Positions 1-8,234 of a stretch of 19,930 bases of DNA are shown here, piece after piece. This DNA is from JBCDBL01 sp039183635. Lineage in GTDB: Bacteria > Pseudomonadota > Alphaproteobacteria > Caulobacterales > Parvularculaceae. Every line of letters begins with the position of its first letter. Position 1 is the first letter of the stretch. Made by a program: the position numbers and the translations under genes. The notes beneath the pieces are model-generated. The model was not told where the DNA came from. It searched no databases and was given only the letters and a program-made list of their open reading frames with translations. The stretch is taken from contig JBCDBL010000080.1 in the NCBI GenBank assembly GCA_039183635.1, positions 1-19,930 on the forward strand, written 5' to 3'.

Positions 1-83
1 ACCGCAAACACGGCGAGGGCCGTTGCGGCGTGGGGGGCGTAGCGGCGGAGCGGAGCGGGGCGGGACGCGGTTTCGTTGGCCAT
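1..83 (-). CDS. N-terminal fragment of an unknown protein, cut by window start
   Basis: An ATG on the minus strand at 83 opens a frame that stays open to the window edge (27 complete codons). It reads MANETASRPAPLRRYAPHAA and then a hydrophobic run (TALAVFAV). That pattern, a basic stretch followed by the start of a membrane segment or signal anchor, suits an inner-membrane or exported protein. Third codon positions are almost all G or C, as expected for real coding sequence in this genome. The upstream bases (TGGCGGTCT before the ATG) give only a weak ribosome binding site. It is divergent from the DUF1800 gene, and the 84-256 interval would hold both promoters, although I see no clear promoter there. 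The product cannot be identified from so little sequence. Confidence 0.45.
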   Translation of the reverse strand, partial: MANETASRPAPLRRYAPHAATALAVFA

Positions 84-256
84 AGACCGCCAGTTAAAGC
101 AACAGGGCGCGGGGAAGGCAAACCGCGCGGCCGTTACGGGCGGGGCGGGAAGGGCGAAAATTCAATCCCATCGGCGACGGAACGGTCGTCCCGACCCGTT
201 TATGGGAAGGCGGGCTGTAGCGCGAATTGTTTTCATGGGTGCGTGCGAGGGTTGTT

Positions 257-2098
257 ATGGGTGTTTGGGCGAAAAACGGATCCGACGGGCAAAACTGGCT
301 AGTGCGATGGCGCGGCGCGGCGCGGCTGTGCGTCGTTCTCGCCATGGGCGCCGCCCTTGCCGCATGCGGCGGCGGATCGGACGGCGGGGGCGAAACGCCG
401 CCCCCCGACCCGATGCCGACCCCTGAGCCGACCCCGGACCCGGGACCGGATCCAACGCCGGACCCTTCCCTCGCCATCACCACAGCGGAAGCCGCGCGCT
501 TCCTTAGCCAGTCGACCTTCGGCCCCACAGCCGAAGATATCGACGAGGTCGTCTCCGTCGGCTATTCGGCCTGGATCGAGGCGGAGTTCGCAAAACCGGC
601 GACCTTACACCTTGACGGCGTTCTCGCCGCGTTTCCGAACGGGGAGTTTCTCGACGCCGACGGCGACCCGATCCCGGGGCTCGGCTTTCTGCCGAACCAT
701 TCCTTCTGGGCGGCCGCCATTGAAGGCGACGACCAGCTGCGCCAGCGCATGGCATTCGCCCTGTCGCAGATCCTCGTCGTCTCCAACCGCGATGTCGATT
801 TGTTCCGGGCGCCCCAGGCCCTTGCAGCGTATATGGACATTCTCACCGAGGGCGCCTTCGGCAATTACCGGGATCTGCTGGAGGACGTCACCTATTCCGT
901 CGCTATGGCCGATTACCTCACCTATTTGCGCAACGCCAAGGGCGACATGGCGACGGGCCGCGTGCCGGATGAAAATTACGCCCGGGAGCTGATGCAATTG
1001 TTCACCATCGGCCTTGTGGAATTAAACCAGGACGGAACACCCCGCCTTGACGGCGACGGCGCCCCGATCGAGACCTATGACAACGCCGACGTCACCGGCC
1101 TCGCCCGGGTGTTCACCGGCCTCAGCCTCGCCGGGAGTAATTTTTTCAATATCAATCCGGCGACGGCGGGGGACGCCCTTTATTCGCCTTTGGACGTGTT
1201 TCCCCTGTTCCACTCCGACCTTAAAAAATCGTTCCTTACAACGACCATACCGGAGTTTACCGGCGGGGAGGAGAGCATCGATATGGCGCTCGACGCCCTC
1301 TTCAACCATCCAAACACGGCGCCCTTCATCAGTCGTCAGTTGATCCAAAGGTTCGTCGCCAGCGATCCCGATCCGAATTATGTGCGGCGGGTGGCGGACG
1401 CCTTCGATATCGGCTCTTACACCCTGCCCAACGGCGCTGTCGTTGGCGAAGGGCGGCGCGGCGACTTGAAAGCCGTCATCGCCGCCATCCTGTTCGACGA
1501 AGAGGCGCGGGACGCCGCCGCGCTGAACGATCCTGAATTCGGCAAGTTGCGCGAGCCCGTCATCCGCTTCACCCATTGGGCCCGGGCGTTTAACGTCAAT
1601 GACGCAGACGCCTCAAACGAGGCTTTTTTGATTGACGCGAGCAGTGCCTCGGCCCTCGCTCAACATCCCTACAGATCCCCCTCGGTCTTCAATTTTTACC
1701 GCCCGGGCTATATCGCCCCTGGAACCGCCACTGGCGAGGCGGGCCTGACCGCGCCGGAGCTGCAAATCGTCAGCGCCGGCAGCATTGTCGGCTATGCGAA
1801 TTTTATGACCGCCTATATTTTCAACGACACGCCGAAACTGGACGCAAGCGCCCCCGCTGCCTTTGTCCCTGATTACACGGTCGAAAACGCACTGGCGGAG
1901 GACCCCGCGGCGCTGGTCGATCATCTCGATATTCTACTCACCAACGGCGCCATGGCGCCGGAAACCCGCACCCGGATCATCGAGTTTCTGAATCTCATCC
2001 CGATTGGCGACGCCACCCGTGCGGAGGATTTGCGTATTCGCGCCGCGTTCGCCGTCGTCATGACGATGACGGCGCCGGAATATATTGTATTGCGTTAG
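257..2098 (+). CDS. DUF1800 family lipoprotein
   Basis: About 613 residues. The ATG at 257 has a GAGGG ribosome site 5-6 bases upstream; a TTG at 227 and a GTG at 302 are alternatives. The N-terminus is a lipoprotein signal: arginines, a hydrophobic run, then lipobox LAAC with Cys at about residue 37, followed by a GGGSDGGG linker and a Pro/Asp/Thr-rich spacer (about residues 47-73). The rest matches DUF1800 (PF08811), with the hallmark opening ARFLSQSTFGPT, then DENYARELMQLFTIGLVEL, and later RSPSVFNFYRPGY. The family is of unknown biochemical function and is commonly paired with DUF1501, as here. The next gene starts 13 bases after the stop, so the two are probably one operon. The mature protein is predicted to be lipid-anchored in the periplasm or outer membrane. 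Confidence 0.93.
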   Translation: MGVWAKNGSDGQNWLVRWRGAARLCVVLAMGAALAACGGGSDGGGETPPPDPMPTPEPTPDPGPDPTPDPSLAITTAEAARFLSQSTFGPTAEDIDEVVSVGYSAWIEAEFAKPATLHLDGVLAAFPNGEFLDADGDPIPGLGFLPNHSFWAAAIEGDDQLRQRMAFALSQILVVSNRDVDLFRAPQALAAYMDILTEGAFGNYRDLLEDVTYSVAMADYLTYLRNAKGDMATGRVPDENYARELMQLFTIGLVELNQDGTPRLDGDGAPIETYDNADVTGLARVFTGLSLAGSNFFNINPATAGDALYSPLDVFPLFHSDLKKSFLTTTIPEFTGGEESIDMALDALFNHPNTAPFISRQLIQRFVASDPDPNYVRRVADAFDIGSYTLPNGAVVGEGRRGDLKAVIAAILFDEEARDAAALNDPEFGKLREPVIRFTHWARAFNVNDADASNEAFLIDASSASALAQHPYRSPSVFNFYRPGYIAPGTATGEAGLTAPELQIVSAGSIVGYANFMTAYIFNDTPKLDASAPAAFVPDYTVENALAEDPAALVDHLDILLTNGAMAPETRTRIIEFLNLIPIGDATRAEDLRIRAAFAVVMTMTAPEYIVLR

Positions 2099-2111
2099 GA
2101 GAGCCGGACCC

Positions 2112-3512
2112 ATGATCACGAGACGATCTTTTTTAAAATCCACCGGCGCCACGGCCCTCGCCGCGGGCGGCGGATTGCCCGCCATGATGACGGCGATGCA
2201 GGCCCGGGCCGCCGACACAACGGGCTATAAAGCGCTGGTGTGCGTCTTTCTCCTGGGCGGGCTCGATTGCCACGACACGATCCTGCCCTATGATCAAATC
2301 TCATACGATCGCTATGCGGATCTTCGCGCCTCATTGCTGAATGACTACGCCGCGCTGCCCGGCGGCTCCAGCCGGGCGCGGGATCAGTTGCTGCCCCTCG
2401 CCCCCGGCAACGCCGCGGCCTTCGGCGGGCGCGAATTCGCTCTGCCGCCTCAGCTTTCAGCGCTCCACACGCTGTTCCAAAACGGCGACGCCGCCATCAT
2501 CGGCAATGTCGGCCCGCTGATCGAATCTATCGACAGCGCCGGGTTCGCCGGCAACGCCATACCCGCGCCGAAACGGCTGTTCTCTCACAACGATCAGCAG
2601 TCCACATGGATGTCGTTTGAACCCGAAGGGGCGCGGTATGGCTGGGGCGGTCTGTTCGGCGATGCGCAACTCGCCTCGAATGCAAACGGGGAGCCCGCCT
2701 TTACGGCCATATCCCTGACCGGCAATGAGGTGTTCCTCTCCGGAGAAGCGACGCGGCCTTACGCGATCGACAGCAACGGCGTACAGGAGATCGCGCTTAT
2801 CGACGACGATGTCGTCGCCCTTCCACCGGCTCTTGCAGCTGTGTTGCGGGAGCATTTTGAAAGCGTCGGCCCGGAGCGCGCCAACCTGTTCGAGCGCGAC
2901 ATTGTCGATGCCAGCGTCCGATCGCTCACGGCCAACGACACGTTCAACGCCTCCCTCATGGACGCTCCGTCGCCGGTGACGACGCCGTTTCCGAACAGCA
3001 ATCTTGGCCAACAGCTGCGCGCCGTCGCCGACACAATCAACATTCGCAATCTTTTAAACGTCAACCGCCAGATTTTCTTTGTGGCGACGGGGGGATTCGA
3101 CACCCATTCCGGCCAGGCCCAGACGCTGCCGGTCCTGCAGCAGGACGTCTCGGATTCAATCGCCGCGTTCCATGGGGCGATGCAATCCCTGGGCGTCGAC
3201 AACGACGTCACCGCGTTCACCGCCTCGGATTTCGGCCGAACCCTGATCATCAATGGCGATGGCACCGACCATGGTTGGGGCGGACATCACGTCGTCGTCG
3301 GCGGAGGCGTGAACGGCGGCGATATTTACGGCGACATCCCTGTGTTCGACGTGGGCCACGCCCAGGACGCCGGCAACGGCCGCCTGATCCCCACAACCTC
3401 GGTGGAGGAATACGCCGCCAGCCTCGGCGCATGGTTCGGCCTCACCCCGGCGGAGCTGGCCGCAGCCTTGCCGCGCCTGTCGAACTTCACCGGGGGTCTG
3501 GCGTTCGTGTGA
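2112..3512 (+). CDS. DUF1501 family Tat-exported protein
   Basis: 466 residues from the ATG at 2112, chosen because AGGAGAG lies about 8 bases upstream and because the protein then opens with a twin-arginine signal (ITRRSFLKS, a hydrophobic stretch, cleavage probably near ARA-AD at about residue 34). DUF1501 (PF07394) landmarks are present: VFLLGGLDCHDT near the mature start, FSHNDQQSTWMS mid-protein, ATGGFDTHSGQ, and the C-terminal SDFGRT...GTDHGWGGHH motif with its conserved His and Asp residues. The family is regarded as related to the alkaline-phosphatase/sulfatase fold, but its substrate is unknown. Tat export suggests folding, possibly with a metal, before transport. It is co-directional with the DUF1800 lipoprotein, so the two may work as a periplasmic pair. 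Confidence 0.93.
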   Translation: MITRRSFLKSTGATALAAGGGLPAMMTAMQARAADTTGYKALVCVFLLGGLDCHDTILPYDQISYDRYADLRASLLNDYAALPGGSSRARDQLLPLAPGNAAAFGGREFALPPQLSALHTLFQNGDAAIIGNVGPLIESIDSAGFAGNAIPAPKRLFSHNDQQSTWMSFEPEGARYGWGGLFGDAQLASNANGEPAFTAISLTGNEVFLSGEATRPYAIDSNGVQEIALIDDDVVALPPALAAVLREHFESVGPERANLFERDIVDASVRSLTANDTFNASLMDAPSPVTTPFPNSNLGQQLRAVADTINIRNLLNVNRQIFFVATGGFDTHSGQAQTLPVLQQDVSDSIAAFHGAMQSLGVDNDVTAFTASDFGRTLIINGDGTDHGWGGHHVVVGGGVNGGDIYGDIPVFDVGHAQDAGNGRLIPTTSVEEYAASLGAWFGLTPAELAAALPRLSNFTGGLAFV

Positions 3513-3701
3513 GGCGGCCGGGTCCGACGCCGGCGCGGTTAAGCTGTAAACATCGCTTCCCACACGCCTTAAACGCCAAAACCAAACTGATGCATATGTG
3601 GTAAAGGCATGGCCCGCCAAAAACGAGTGAGTAATCACATCTATTTTGAATCGTCTTTCAACGCATGGCGCTTTTGGCGCAGATCGGCGGCTTTACGAAG
3701 C

Positions 3702-3848
3702 CTTAAAGCGTCTCTTCTTCAATCGAAATCAGGCAGACGCTTTAAGTCTTTGTTTTTTCGCATTTCCGGACGGCCAACCGTACACACTTGGCCTGGAAAT
3801 TCCTTAGGGCATGTTTCGTTTAATCGGATTCACACGACACGCTCTAAG
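3702..3848. repeat. Cluster of three inverted repeats in a dispersed-repeat region
   Basis: Three successive hairpin-forming units lie in the 505-bp non-coding stretch 3513-4017. First, a perfect 12-bp inverted repeat CTTAAAGCGTCT (3702-3713) and AGACGCTTTAAG (3735-3746), followed by a T-rich run to 3758. Second, ATTTCC (3762-3767) and GGCCAA (3772-3777) pair with TTGGCC (3788-3793) and GGAAAT (3795-3800). Third, CTTAGGGCATGT (3803-3814) pairs imperfectly (10 of 12) with ACACGCTCTAAG (3837-3848). Phrases such as CGCATTTCCGGACGG and GCATGTTTCG resemble intergenic repeats I recall from alphaproteobacterial genomes, but I could not search for copies. The first unit with its T-run could also act as a terminator for the upstream gene. 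Confidence 0.7.
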
Positions 3849-3917
3849 TGCGGGCTTTCCATAGGTTGTCCGTATCAAGACGCGCTGTTGCTGTCCGAGA
3901 CGGTTTTTTCTCGCCAT

Positions 3918-3948
3918 GGGCTTTAAGCCGGAAACCGGCTTAAAGCCC
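3918..3948. terminator. Strong 14-bp hairpin between convergent operons
   Basis: A perfect 14-bp inverted repeat (GGGCTTTAAGCCGG at 3918-3931 and its complement at 3935-3948) with a 3-base AAA loop. It sits between the DUF1501 gene and the oppositely oriented ccmG, where a bidirectional terminator would be expected. A T-run lies 5' of it at 3904-3909, and only TT follows it on the plus strand. The canonical U-tract is therefore missing, and the termination role is inferred from position and stem strength. Confidence 0.5.
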
Positions 3949-4017
3949 TTGACGGCCTCATCCCCAGGAAACACGAAGTACACAGGATGAACCTGTTGAG
4001 ACTCTACATCTAAGGCT

Positions 4018-4551
4018 TTAAGAGCCCGCCTGCTCCAGCGCTGGCAGTATCACTGTCCGTATAATGACCGGTGTCAGCGGACCTGAGAATTTTTCAACAA
4101 TACGGCCGTCGCCGTCGACGACATATGTTTCAGGGACGCCGGTAAGTCCCCATTCGATGGCGCCGCGGCCGTCGGCGTCGACGCCGATCGTGCGGTAAGG
4201 ATCGCCAAGGGCCTCAAGGAAGTCTCGCGCGCCCTCCTCGGTGTCCTTGTAGTTTACGCCGATGACAGGCACGCCCGTTTCGGCGATGGCCGTCAGCTCT
4301 GGATGTTCGATCTTGCAGGGCGCGCACCAGGAGGCCCAGAAGTTCACCAACTTTGCCTCTCCATCGGCGAGAAGGGCTGCATCGATCGAAGGGGCGCCCT
4401 CGTTCAGCGGCGCCAGTTCCAGGGTCGGGGCTTGTCTGCCCACAAGGGCGTCTGCTTTGTAGGCGGGATCGCCTCTGTTAAGGGCGATGAAAAATACAGC
4501 GCCGAGAAGAAGAAAACTTAAAATCGGCAGGGCGGTTAAAAATCGCTTCAC
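4018..4551 (-). CDS. ccmG: Cytochrome c biogenesis thiol:disulfide interchange protein CcmG/DsbE
   Basis: 177 residues with a GTG start at 4551; the GTGA overlaps the ccmD stop and AGGA lies about 8 bases upstream. An N-terminal membrane anchor (about residues 4-24) is followed by a periplasmic thioredoxin fold. The active site is WCAPC (Cys76, Cys79) in NFWASWCAPCK, and the cis-proline loop is GVPET (Pro140). CcmG/DsbE reduces the CXXCH cysteines of apocytochrome c, or its partner, before heme ligation, and is itself kept reduced by CcdA/DsbD. Position directly after ccmC and ccmD supports CcmG rather than a general thioredoxin. It is the last gene of the minus-strand run. Confidence 0.95.
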   Translation of the reverse strand: MKRFLTALPILSFLLLGAVFFIALNRGDPAYKADALVGRQAPTLELAPLNEGAPSIDAALLADGEAKLVNFWASWCAPCKIEHPELTAIAETGVPVIGVNYKDTEEGARDFLEALGDPYRTIGVDADGRGAIEWGLTGVPETYVVDGDGRIVEKFSGPLTPVIIRTVILPALEQAGS

Positions 4552-4706
4552 GGGGCATCCTCGTTCTTGAGCGCGTCTGCGGCCCGTTTCGCCCGTTTAT
4601 AGTCTTGAAGACTGATAAGGGCGAGGGCGGCAAGGAGCACGGCCGACAAGCCCCAGGCTGGCCAGACATAGGCTGCATACCCGCCCATTTCGAAAAAACC
4701 GGTCAT
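4548..4706 (-). CDS. ccmD: Heme exporter protein CcmD
   Basis: A small 52-residue protein starting at 4706, where ATGA overlaps the ccmC stop. It has the typical CcmD layout: a short aromatic N-terminus (FFEMGGYAAYVWPAW), one membrane helix (about residues 12-32), then a basic cytoplasmic tail (QDYKRAKRA). In E. coli, CcmD stabilises CcmABC and helps release holo-CcmE. The longer open frame to 4904 exists, but it would overlap ccmC heavily and lacks family resemblance. The 4-base overlaps on both sides imply translational coupling. Confidence 0.9.
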   Translation of the reverse strand: MTGFFEMGGYAAYVWPAWGLSAVLLAALALISLQDYKRAKRAADALKNEDAP

Positions 4707-5440
4707 CCGTGCGCCCTTGCTTTGGCCCGAACGGCGGCGCGCAGGCGTTGCGCCAACACTTCGGTCCTGAGGCGGATGAGCAGAAGGCTTGTAAAAAACA
4801 GGAGGTAGCCAAAGCCCATGACCAATAAAGGCAGGAGGATCGTCGGATAGATCGTCGGCCCATCGAAGCGCATGACGCTCGCCGGTTGGTGCAGCGTGTT
4901 CCACCAGTCGACGGAAAATTTAATGATCGGCAAATTCACCGCCCCCAACAGGCATAATATGGCTGCGGCGCGGGCAGCTTTGGCCTTGTCCTCAATCGCG
5001 GACCACAGGGCCATGTAGCCGAGATACATGAAAAACAGAACGAGCACGGAGGTGAGACGCGCGTCCCATTCCCACCATGTGCCCCACATCGGCCGCCCCC
5101 AAAGGGAGCCCGTAACGAGCGCCAGAAATGTGAACGCCGCCCCGATCGGCGCCGCCGCCTTTGCGGCGAGATCGGCCAGGGCGTGGCGCCAGATAAAGCC
5201 CGCGGCGGAGGCGGCGGCCATAAAGGCGTAGACCCCCATCGCCATCCAGGCGGCGGGCACATGGACGAACATAATGCGCACGGTTTCGCCCTGCTGGTAA
5301 TCCGCGGGCGCGGTAAAGAACGACATGTAAACCCCGACGGCGAGCACGACGCCGGTTGCGCCCCAGGCGAAGGGCAGAACGGCGCCGGACAAGTCCATGA
5401 ACCGTTTCGGATTGGCGAGGAACGCGATCATCAGTTTCAT
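4703..5440 (-). CDS. ccmC: Heme exporter / cytochrome c maturation protein CcmC
   Basis: 245 residues with six predicted membrane helices. The tryptophan-rich heme-handling motif is GTWWEWDARLTS (about residues 120-131), and the two conserved histidines fall at His60 (FVHVPAAW) and His184 (NTLHQPASV), as described for E. coli CcmC. CcmC presents heme to CcmE in the periplasm. The start at 5440 lacks a clear Shine-Dalgarno; an ATG at 5431 is an alternative that shortens it by three residues. ccmA and ccmB, often upstream, are absent here: the preceding gene is an RNA methyltransferase 52 bases away. CcmA, B, E, F and H must therefore be encoded elsewhere. Confidence 0.95.
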   Translation of the reverse strand: MKLMIAFLANPKRFMDLSGAVLPFAWGATGVVLAVGVYMSFFTAPADYQQGETVRIMFVHVPAAWMAMGVYAFMAAASAAGFIWRHALADLAAKAAAPIGAAFTFLALVTGSLWGRPMWGTWWEWDARLTSVLVLFFMYLGYMALWSAIEDKAKAARAAAILCLLGAVNLPIIKFSVDWWNTLHQPASVMRFDGPTIYPTILLPLLVMGFGYLLFFTSLLLIRLRTEVLAQRLRAAVRAKARAHG

Positions 5441-5492
5441 CTAGCGACAAGCCGGCCCCACGGCAAGACGACGGGACGCCGCTCCCCTCTTT

Positions 5493-6014
5493 TCAACGGC
5501 GACGCTTTGCGGAGGGGCGCGTCCACTCGGCGAGCGGCGGCGGGCCGCCTGCGGCGACGGGGCGCGGGGCGAATCCGCCAAGGCTGATCGTCCTGTCATA
5601 GAGGGTGATCGCCACGGCGACGGAGACGTTGACGCAGAATTTCGTCGGAATCTTTACAATATGGGCGCACGCGGCCGCAGCGTCATCCGACAGGTCGCCC
5701 CTCTCCGGACCGAACAGATAGGCCGCGCTTTGGGGGTGGCGGAAGCTCGGCAGCTCCACCGCGTCCTCCGTCAACTCTACGCCCACCAGTTGGCAGCCTT
5801 TCGGCAGGATGAGGTCGCTCAACGTTTCCCATTCGTAATAGGGCAGATGCGCGCCCCCCTTGGAGGTGTCGGCTTGCTCCACGTCCCGCGCCTTATGGTG
5901 GGCGGCGATGGAAAACGCGAACGCGCCGCCGAAGGCGTGGGCGGTGCGCAATATCGCGCCGAGATTCATCGGCTTTGAAATCCGCTCGGCGCCGACGCCG
6001 AAATATCCGCGCAT
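5493..6014 (-). CDS. SpoU/TrmH family RNA 2'-O-methyltransferase
   Basis: 173 residues from the ATG at 6014, chosen for the GGGGGAGA ribosome site 6 bases upstream; a longer frame to 6086 would run into trkH. The SPOUT-fold SAM-binding motifs are in order: N17-LGAILRTAHAFG with the conserved Asn and Arg23, LFGPERGDLS (about 100-109), and KIPTKFCVNVSVAVAITLYD (about 121-140), which form the trefoil knot. The family 2'-O-methylates ribose in tRNA or rRNA. The short form without an N-terminal RNA-binding extension resembles TrmL/TrmH-like enzymes, but the target nucleotide cannot be read from sequence. The C-terminus has a basic tail (SAKRRR). It lies 19 bases downstream of the trkH stop on the same strand. 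Confidence 0.88.
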   Translation of the reverse strand: MRGYFGVGAERISKPMNLGAILRTAHAFGGAFAFSIAAHHKARDVEQADTSKGGAHLPYYEWETLSDLILPKGCQLVGVELTEDAVELPSFRHPQSAAYLFGPERGDLSDDAAAACAHIVKIPTKFCVNVSVAVAITLYDRTISLGGFAPRPVAAGGPPPLAEWTRPSAKRRR

Positions 6015-6033
6015 GCTTGTCTCCCCCTTGATT

Positions 6034-7491
6034 TCAGTTCCGCCAGAAATGCGGCGCAAATAGAACCAGGACCGTAAACAACTCAAGCCGCCCGAGCAGC
6101 ATGCCGAAGGACAACAGCCATTTCACCGGCGCCGACAGGGGCGCGAAAGTGCCGGCCGGCCCGATGATCTCGCCAAGGCCGGGACCTACATTGGCGATCG
6201 ACGTCCCGGCCGCCGACAGCGCCGTCAGCGTGTCGAGGCCCGCCGCCGACAACAGCGCCGCCAGCGTGGCGAAACAGGCGAAGTAGACGAAGAAAAAACT
6301 CAACACGGAGGTATAAACGTCTTCCGTCAGGGGGCGGCCGTTATAGCGCTCGGTAAAGACGCCGTTTGGGTGGGCGAGCCGCCTTGCGTGCAGCCGCATG
6401 CCGGCGATGGCGACCTGCAGGCGGAAAATTTTCAACCCGCAAGAGGTCGACCCGGCGCAGCCGCCCACAAACATCACGCAAAAGAAAAACGCGACGGCGA
6501 ACGGGCCCCATAATCCGTAGTCGGCGGTGGCGTACCCCGTTCCGGTCATGATGGAAACGACGTTGAAAAAGGCGAGCCGCAACGCCATCGCCAGGCTCCG
6601 CCCCTCCGTTTCGATGACAAGGGCGGTCATCGCAAGGGTGAAGAGCGCGACCAGTATTAAGAAAAAGCGCACCTGGGCGTCTTGCATCAAGGGCTTCGTT
6701 TTGCCGCGCAAGGCGAGCAGATAAAGCCCGAACGGAAGGGACCCGACGATCATAAAGAAGACCGCCACCATATCCGCCGGTCCGGCGAGGTCTTCCAGAT
6801 AATGTCCGAAGGAGGCGTTTTTGGTGGAAAAACCGCCGGTTGCGATGGTCGTCATGGCGTGGGCCGCCGCATCGAAGGACGTCATGCCAAGGGCCCAGTA
6901 GGCGGAGAAGCAAAAGACGGATAAGATTAGATAAAGGGAAATGATGGAGCCGGCGATCTGGTTGGCCCGGGGCAGAATTTTTTCCGATGTATCTGAGGAC
7001 TCAAGCCGGAACAGCTGCATCCCGCCGATTTGCAGCATCGGGAACACTGCAATCGCCATAATGATGACGCCGACCCCGCCGATCCATTGCAGTAAGGCGC
7101 GCCAGAGCAACACCCCTTTAGGCGCGTCGTCGAGCGCTGTGATGACCGTGGAACCGGTGGTGGTCAGGCCGGACATCGCTTCAAAAAAAGCGTCCGTATA
7201 GGATAATTTGATTGAGCCGAGCGTGAACGGCAGGGCGGCGAAGGCCACCAGGGCGACCCAGCTGCTGACGGTGAGAAGAAACCCCTGCTGGACGGTGAGA
7301 GCGCCGCCGCGCCCCCAATTGGACGCGGCGAGGCCGCCGCCGACGAACAGCGTCACCGCCGCCGACAGGGCGAACCCGCGCCAGTCTTCTGAGCCTGTGG
7401 CGAGGTCCGCGGCCATCGGCGCGGCCATAAAAAGCCCAAGCGCGGTGAGCAACACGCCGATGACGAGGAGAATGGGCCGTACGTCAATCAT
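6034..7491 (-). CDS. trkH: TrkH family potassium uptake protein
   Basis: 485 residues, a highly hydrophobic protein of the SKT K+ transporter family. All four pore loops with the selectivity-filter glycine are visible: TTTGSTV (about 110-116), TIATGGFS (215-222), MTGTGYATADY (315-325) and IANVGPGLG (432-440). The gating-loop region around GGCAGSTSCGLKIFRLQ (343-359) is also present. TrkH forms the membrane channel of the Trk system, normally gated by the cytoplasmic NAD/ATP-binding TrkA, which is not encoded in this window. It may be co-transcribed with apaG upstream (125-bp gap) and the methyltransferase downstream. Confidence 0.95.
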   Translation of the reverse strand: MIDVRPILLVIGVLLTALGLFMAAPMAADLATGSEDWRGFALSAAVTLFVGGGLAASNWGRGGALTVQQGFLLTVSSWVALVAFAALPFTLGSIKLSYTDAFFEAMSGLTTTGSTVITALDDAPKGVLLWRALLQWIGGVGVIIMAIAVFPMLQIGGMQLFRLESSDTSEKILPRANQIAGSIISLYLILSVFCFSAYWALGMTSFDAAAHAMTTIATGGFSTKNASFGHYLEDLAGPADMVAVFFMIVGSLPFGLYLLALRGKTKPLMQDAQVRFFLILVALFTLAMTALVIETEGRSLAMALRLAFFNVVSIMTGTGYATADYGLWGPFAVAFFFCVMFVGGCAGSTSCGLKIFRLQVAIAGMRLHARRLAHPNGVFTERYNGRPLTEDVYTSVLSFFFVYFACFATLAALLSAAGLDTLTALSAAGTSIANVGPGLGEIIGPAGTFAPLSAPVKWLLSFGMLLGRLELFTVLVLFAPHFWRN

Positions 7492-7616
7492 GCGGGTTTT
7501 ATCTGTGGTCGTTTATGGCGGACGGTGCAAGGGGCAAGAGGTGCGATCATCGACGACAGCCCCCCTTCGCAAACACATAAACCGTAAAGCTGAACGATTG
7601 CCGGCGTGCGGGCGCT

Positions 7617-8009
7617 TTAATTGACCGGGCGCAGATCGTACGGGCTGTCGAGGGAGAAGGGCGGCACTTCGACCTGAAACAAGTCGCCATTGTCCCGCTC
7701 CATCTGGTACTGGCCGACCATAATGCCCGACGGCGTGGAAAGCGGCGCGCCGGACGTGTACTCATAGCGTTCGCCGGGCTCAAGACGGGGTTGTTCCCCG
7801 ACGACGCCGGACCCGCGCACTTCTTGCGTACCGCCATTGGCGTCTGTGATCTTCCAATACCGCGTGACAAGGCGTACGGCGTCGTCGGTCTCATTTTCGA
7901 TTCGCACGGTGTAGGACCAGACATAACGGTGGTCTTCAGGGGCGGACTGGTCTTCAAGATAATCGCTCTCCACCGACACCCGAACGCCGTCGGTTATTTG
8001 TTCGTACAT
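7617..8009 (-). CDS. apaG: Co2+/Mg2+ efflux protein ApaG
   Basis: 130 residues from the ATG at 8009; a GTG at 8021 is an alternative that would sit directly on the AGGAG ribosome site. The length fits the family (E. coli about 125). Characteristic segments are HRYVWSYTVRIEN, TRYWKITDANGG, VRGSGVVGEQPRLEPGERYEYTSG and GIMVGQYQM, the immunoglobulin-like beta fold of ApaG (DUF525). Its molecular role remains unclear; loss has been linked to cobalt resistance and Ap4A levels in enterics. It is the first gene of the minus-strand run and is divergent from the dCTP deaminase-like gene, with 225 bases between them that must hold both promoters. Confidence 0.95.
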   Translation of the reverse strand: MYEQITDGVRVSVESDYLEDQSAPEDHRYVWSYTVRIENETDDAVRLVTRYWKITDANGGTQEVRGSGVVGEQPRLEPGERYEYTSGAPLSTPSGIMVGQYQMERDNGDLFQVEVPPFSLDSPYDLRPVN

Positions 8010-8234
8010 GACCCCGATCACTCCTAACGCAACTCACCGCGCTTGCCAGACGCGCATCGTCCAAAGCCGAGACAAATACGCTTCTTCTTGCGCTTGTAAA
8101 AGCCAAGATATGTCAGATTGCAAGCCCCGGGCCTTTTCCGGCGTTCCGAACCGCCGCGCGTTCGCCGGCGCTTGCCGCCCGCCGCGGTTCAGGGCAATGG
8201 TGAGGGGACAAAAGGTTAACGCAACGCCAAAGCC

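Noticed and set aside
94..528. Minus-strand frame with Gly/Ser repeats opposite the DUF1800 start
   Set aside because: It is the antisense shadow of the Pro/Asp/Thr-rich linker of the lipoprotein.
3517..3533. Terminator after the DUF1501 stop (GCCGG...CCGGC)
   Set aside because: A 5-bp stem with no T-run; the hairpins at 3702-3758 and 3918-3948 are better candidates.
3609..3926. 105-codon plus-strand open frame in the intergenic region
   Set aside because: It runs straight through three inverted repeats, has no ribosome site, and its composition (many Ser/Arg, no domain) looks like translated non-coding DNA.
4548..4904. 118-residue version of the CcmD frame
   Set aside because: The extension overlaps ccmC by about 200 bases and does not look like CcmD; the 52-residue product starting with the ATGA overlap fits the family.
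8022..8234. Divergent promoters between apaG and the dCTP deaminase-like gene
   Set aside because: Promoters must be here, but no -35/-10 pair with acceptable spacing could be pointed to with confidence.
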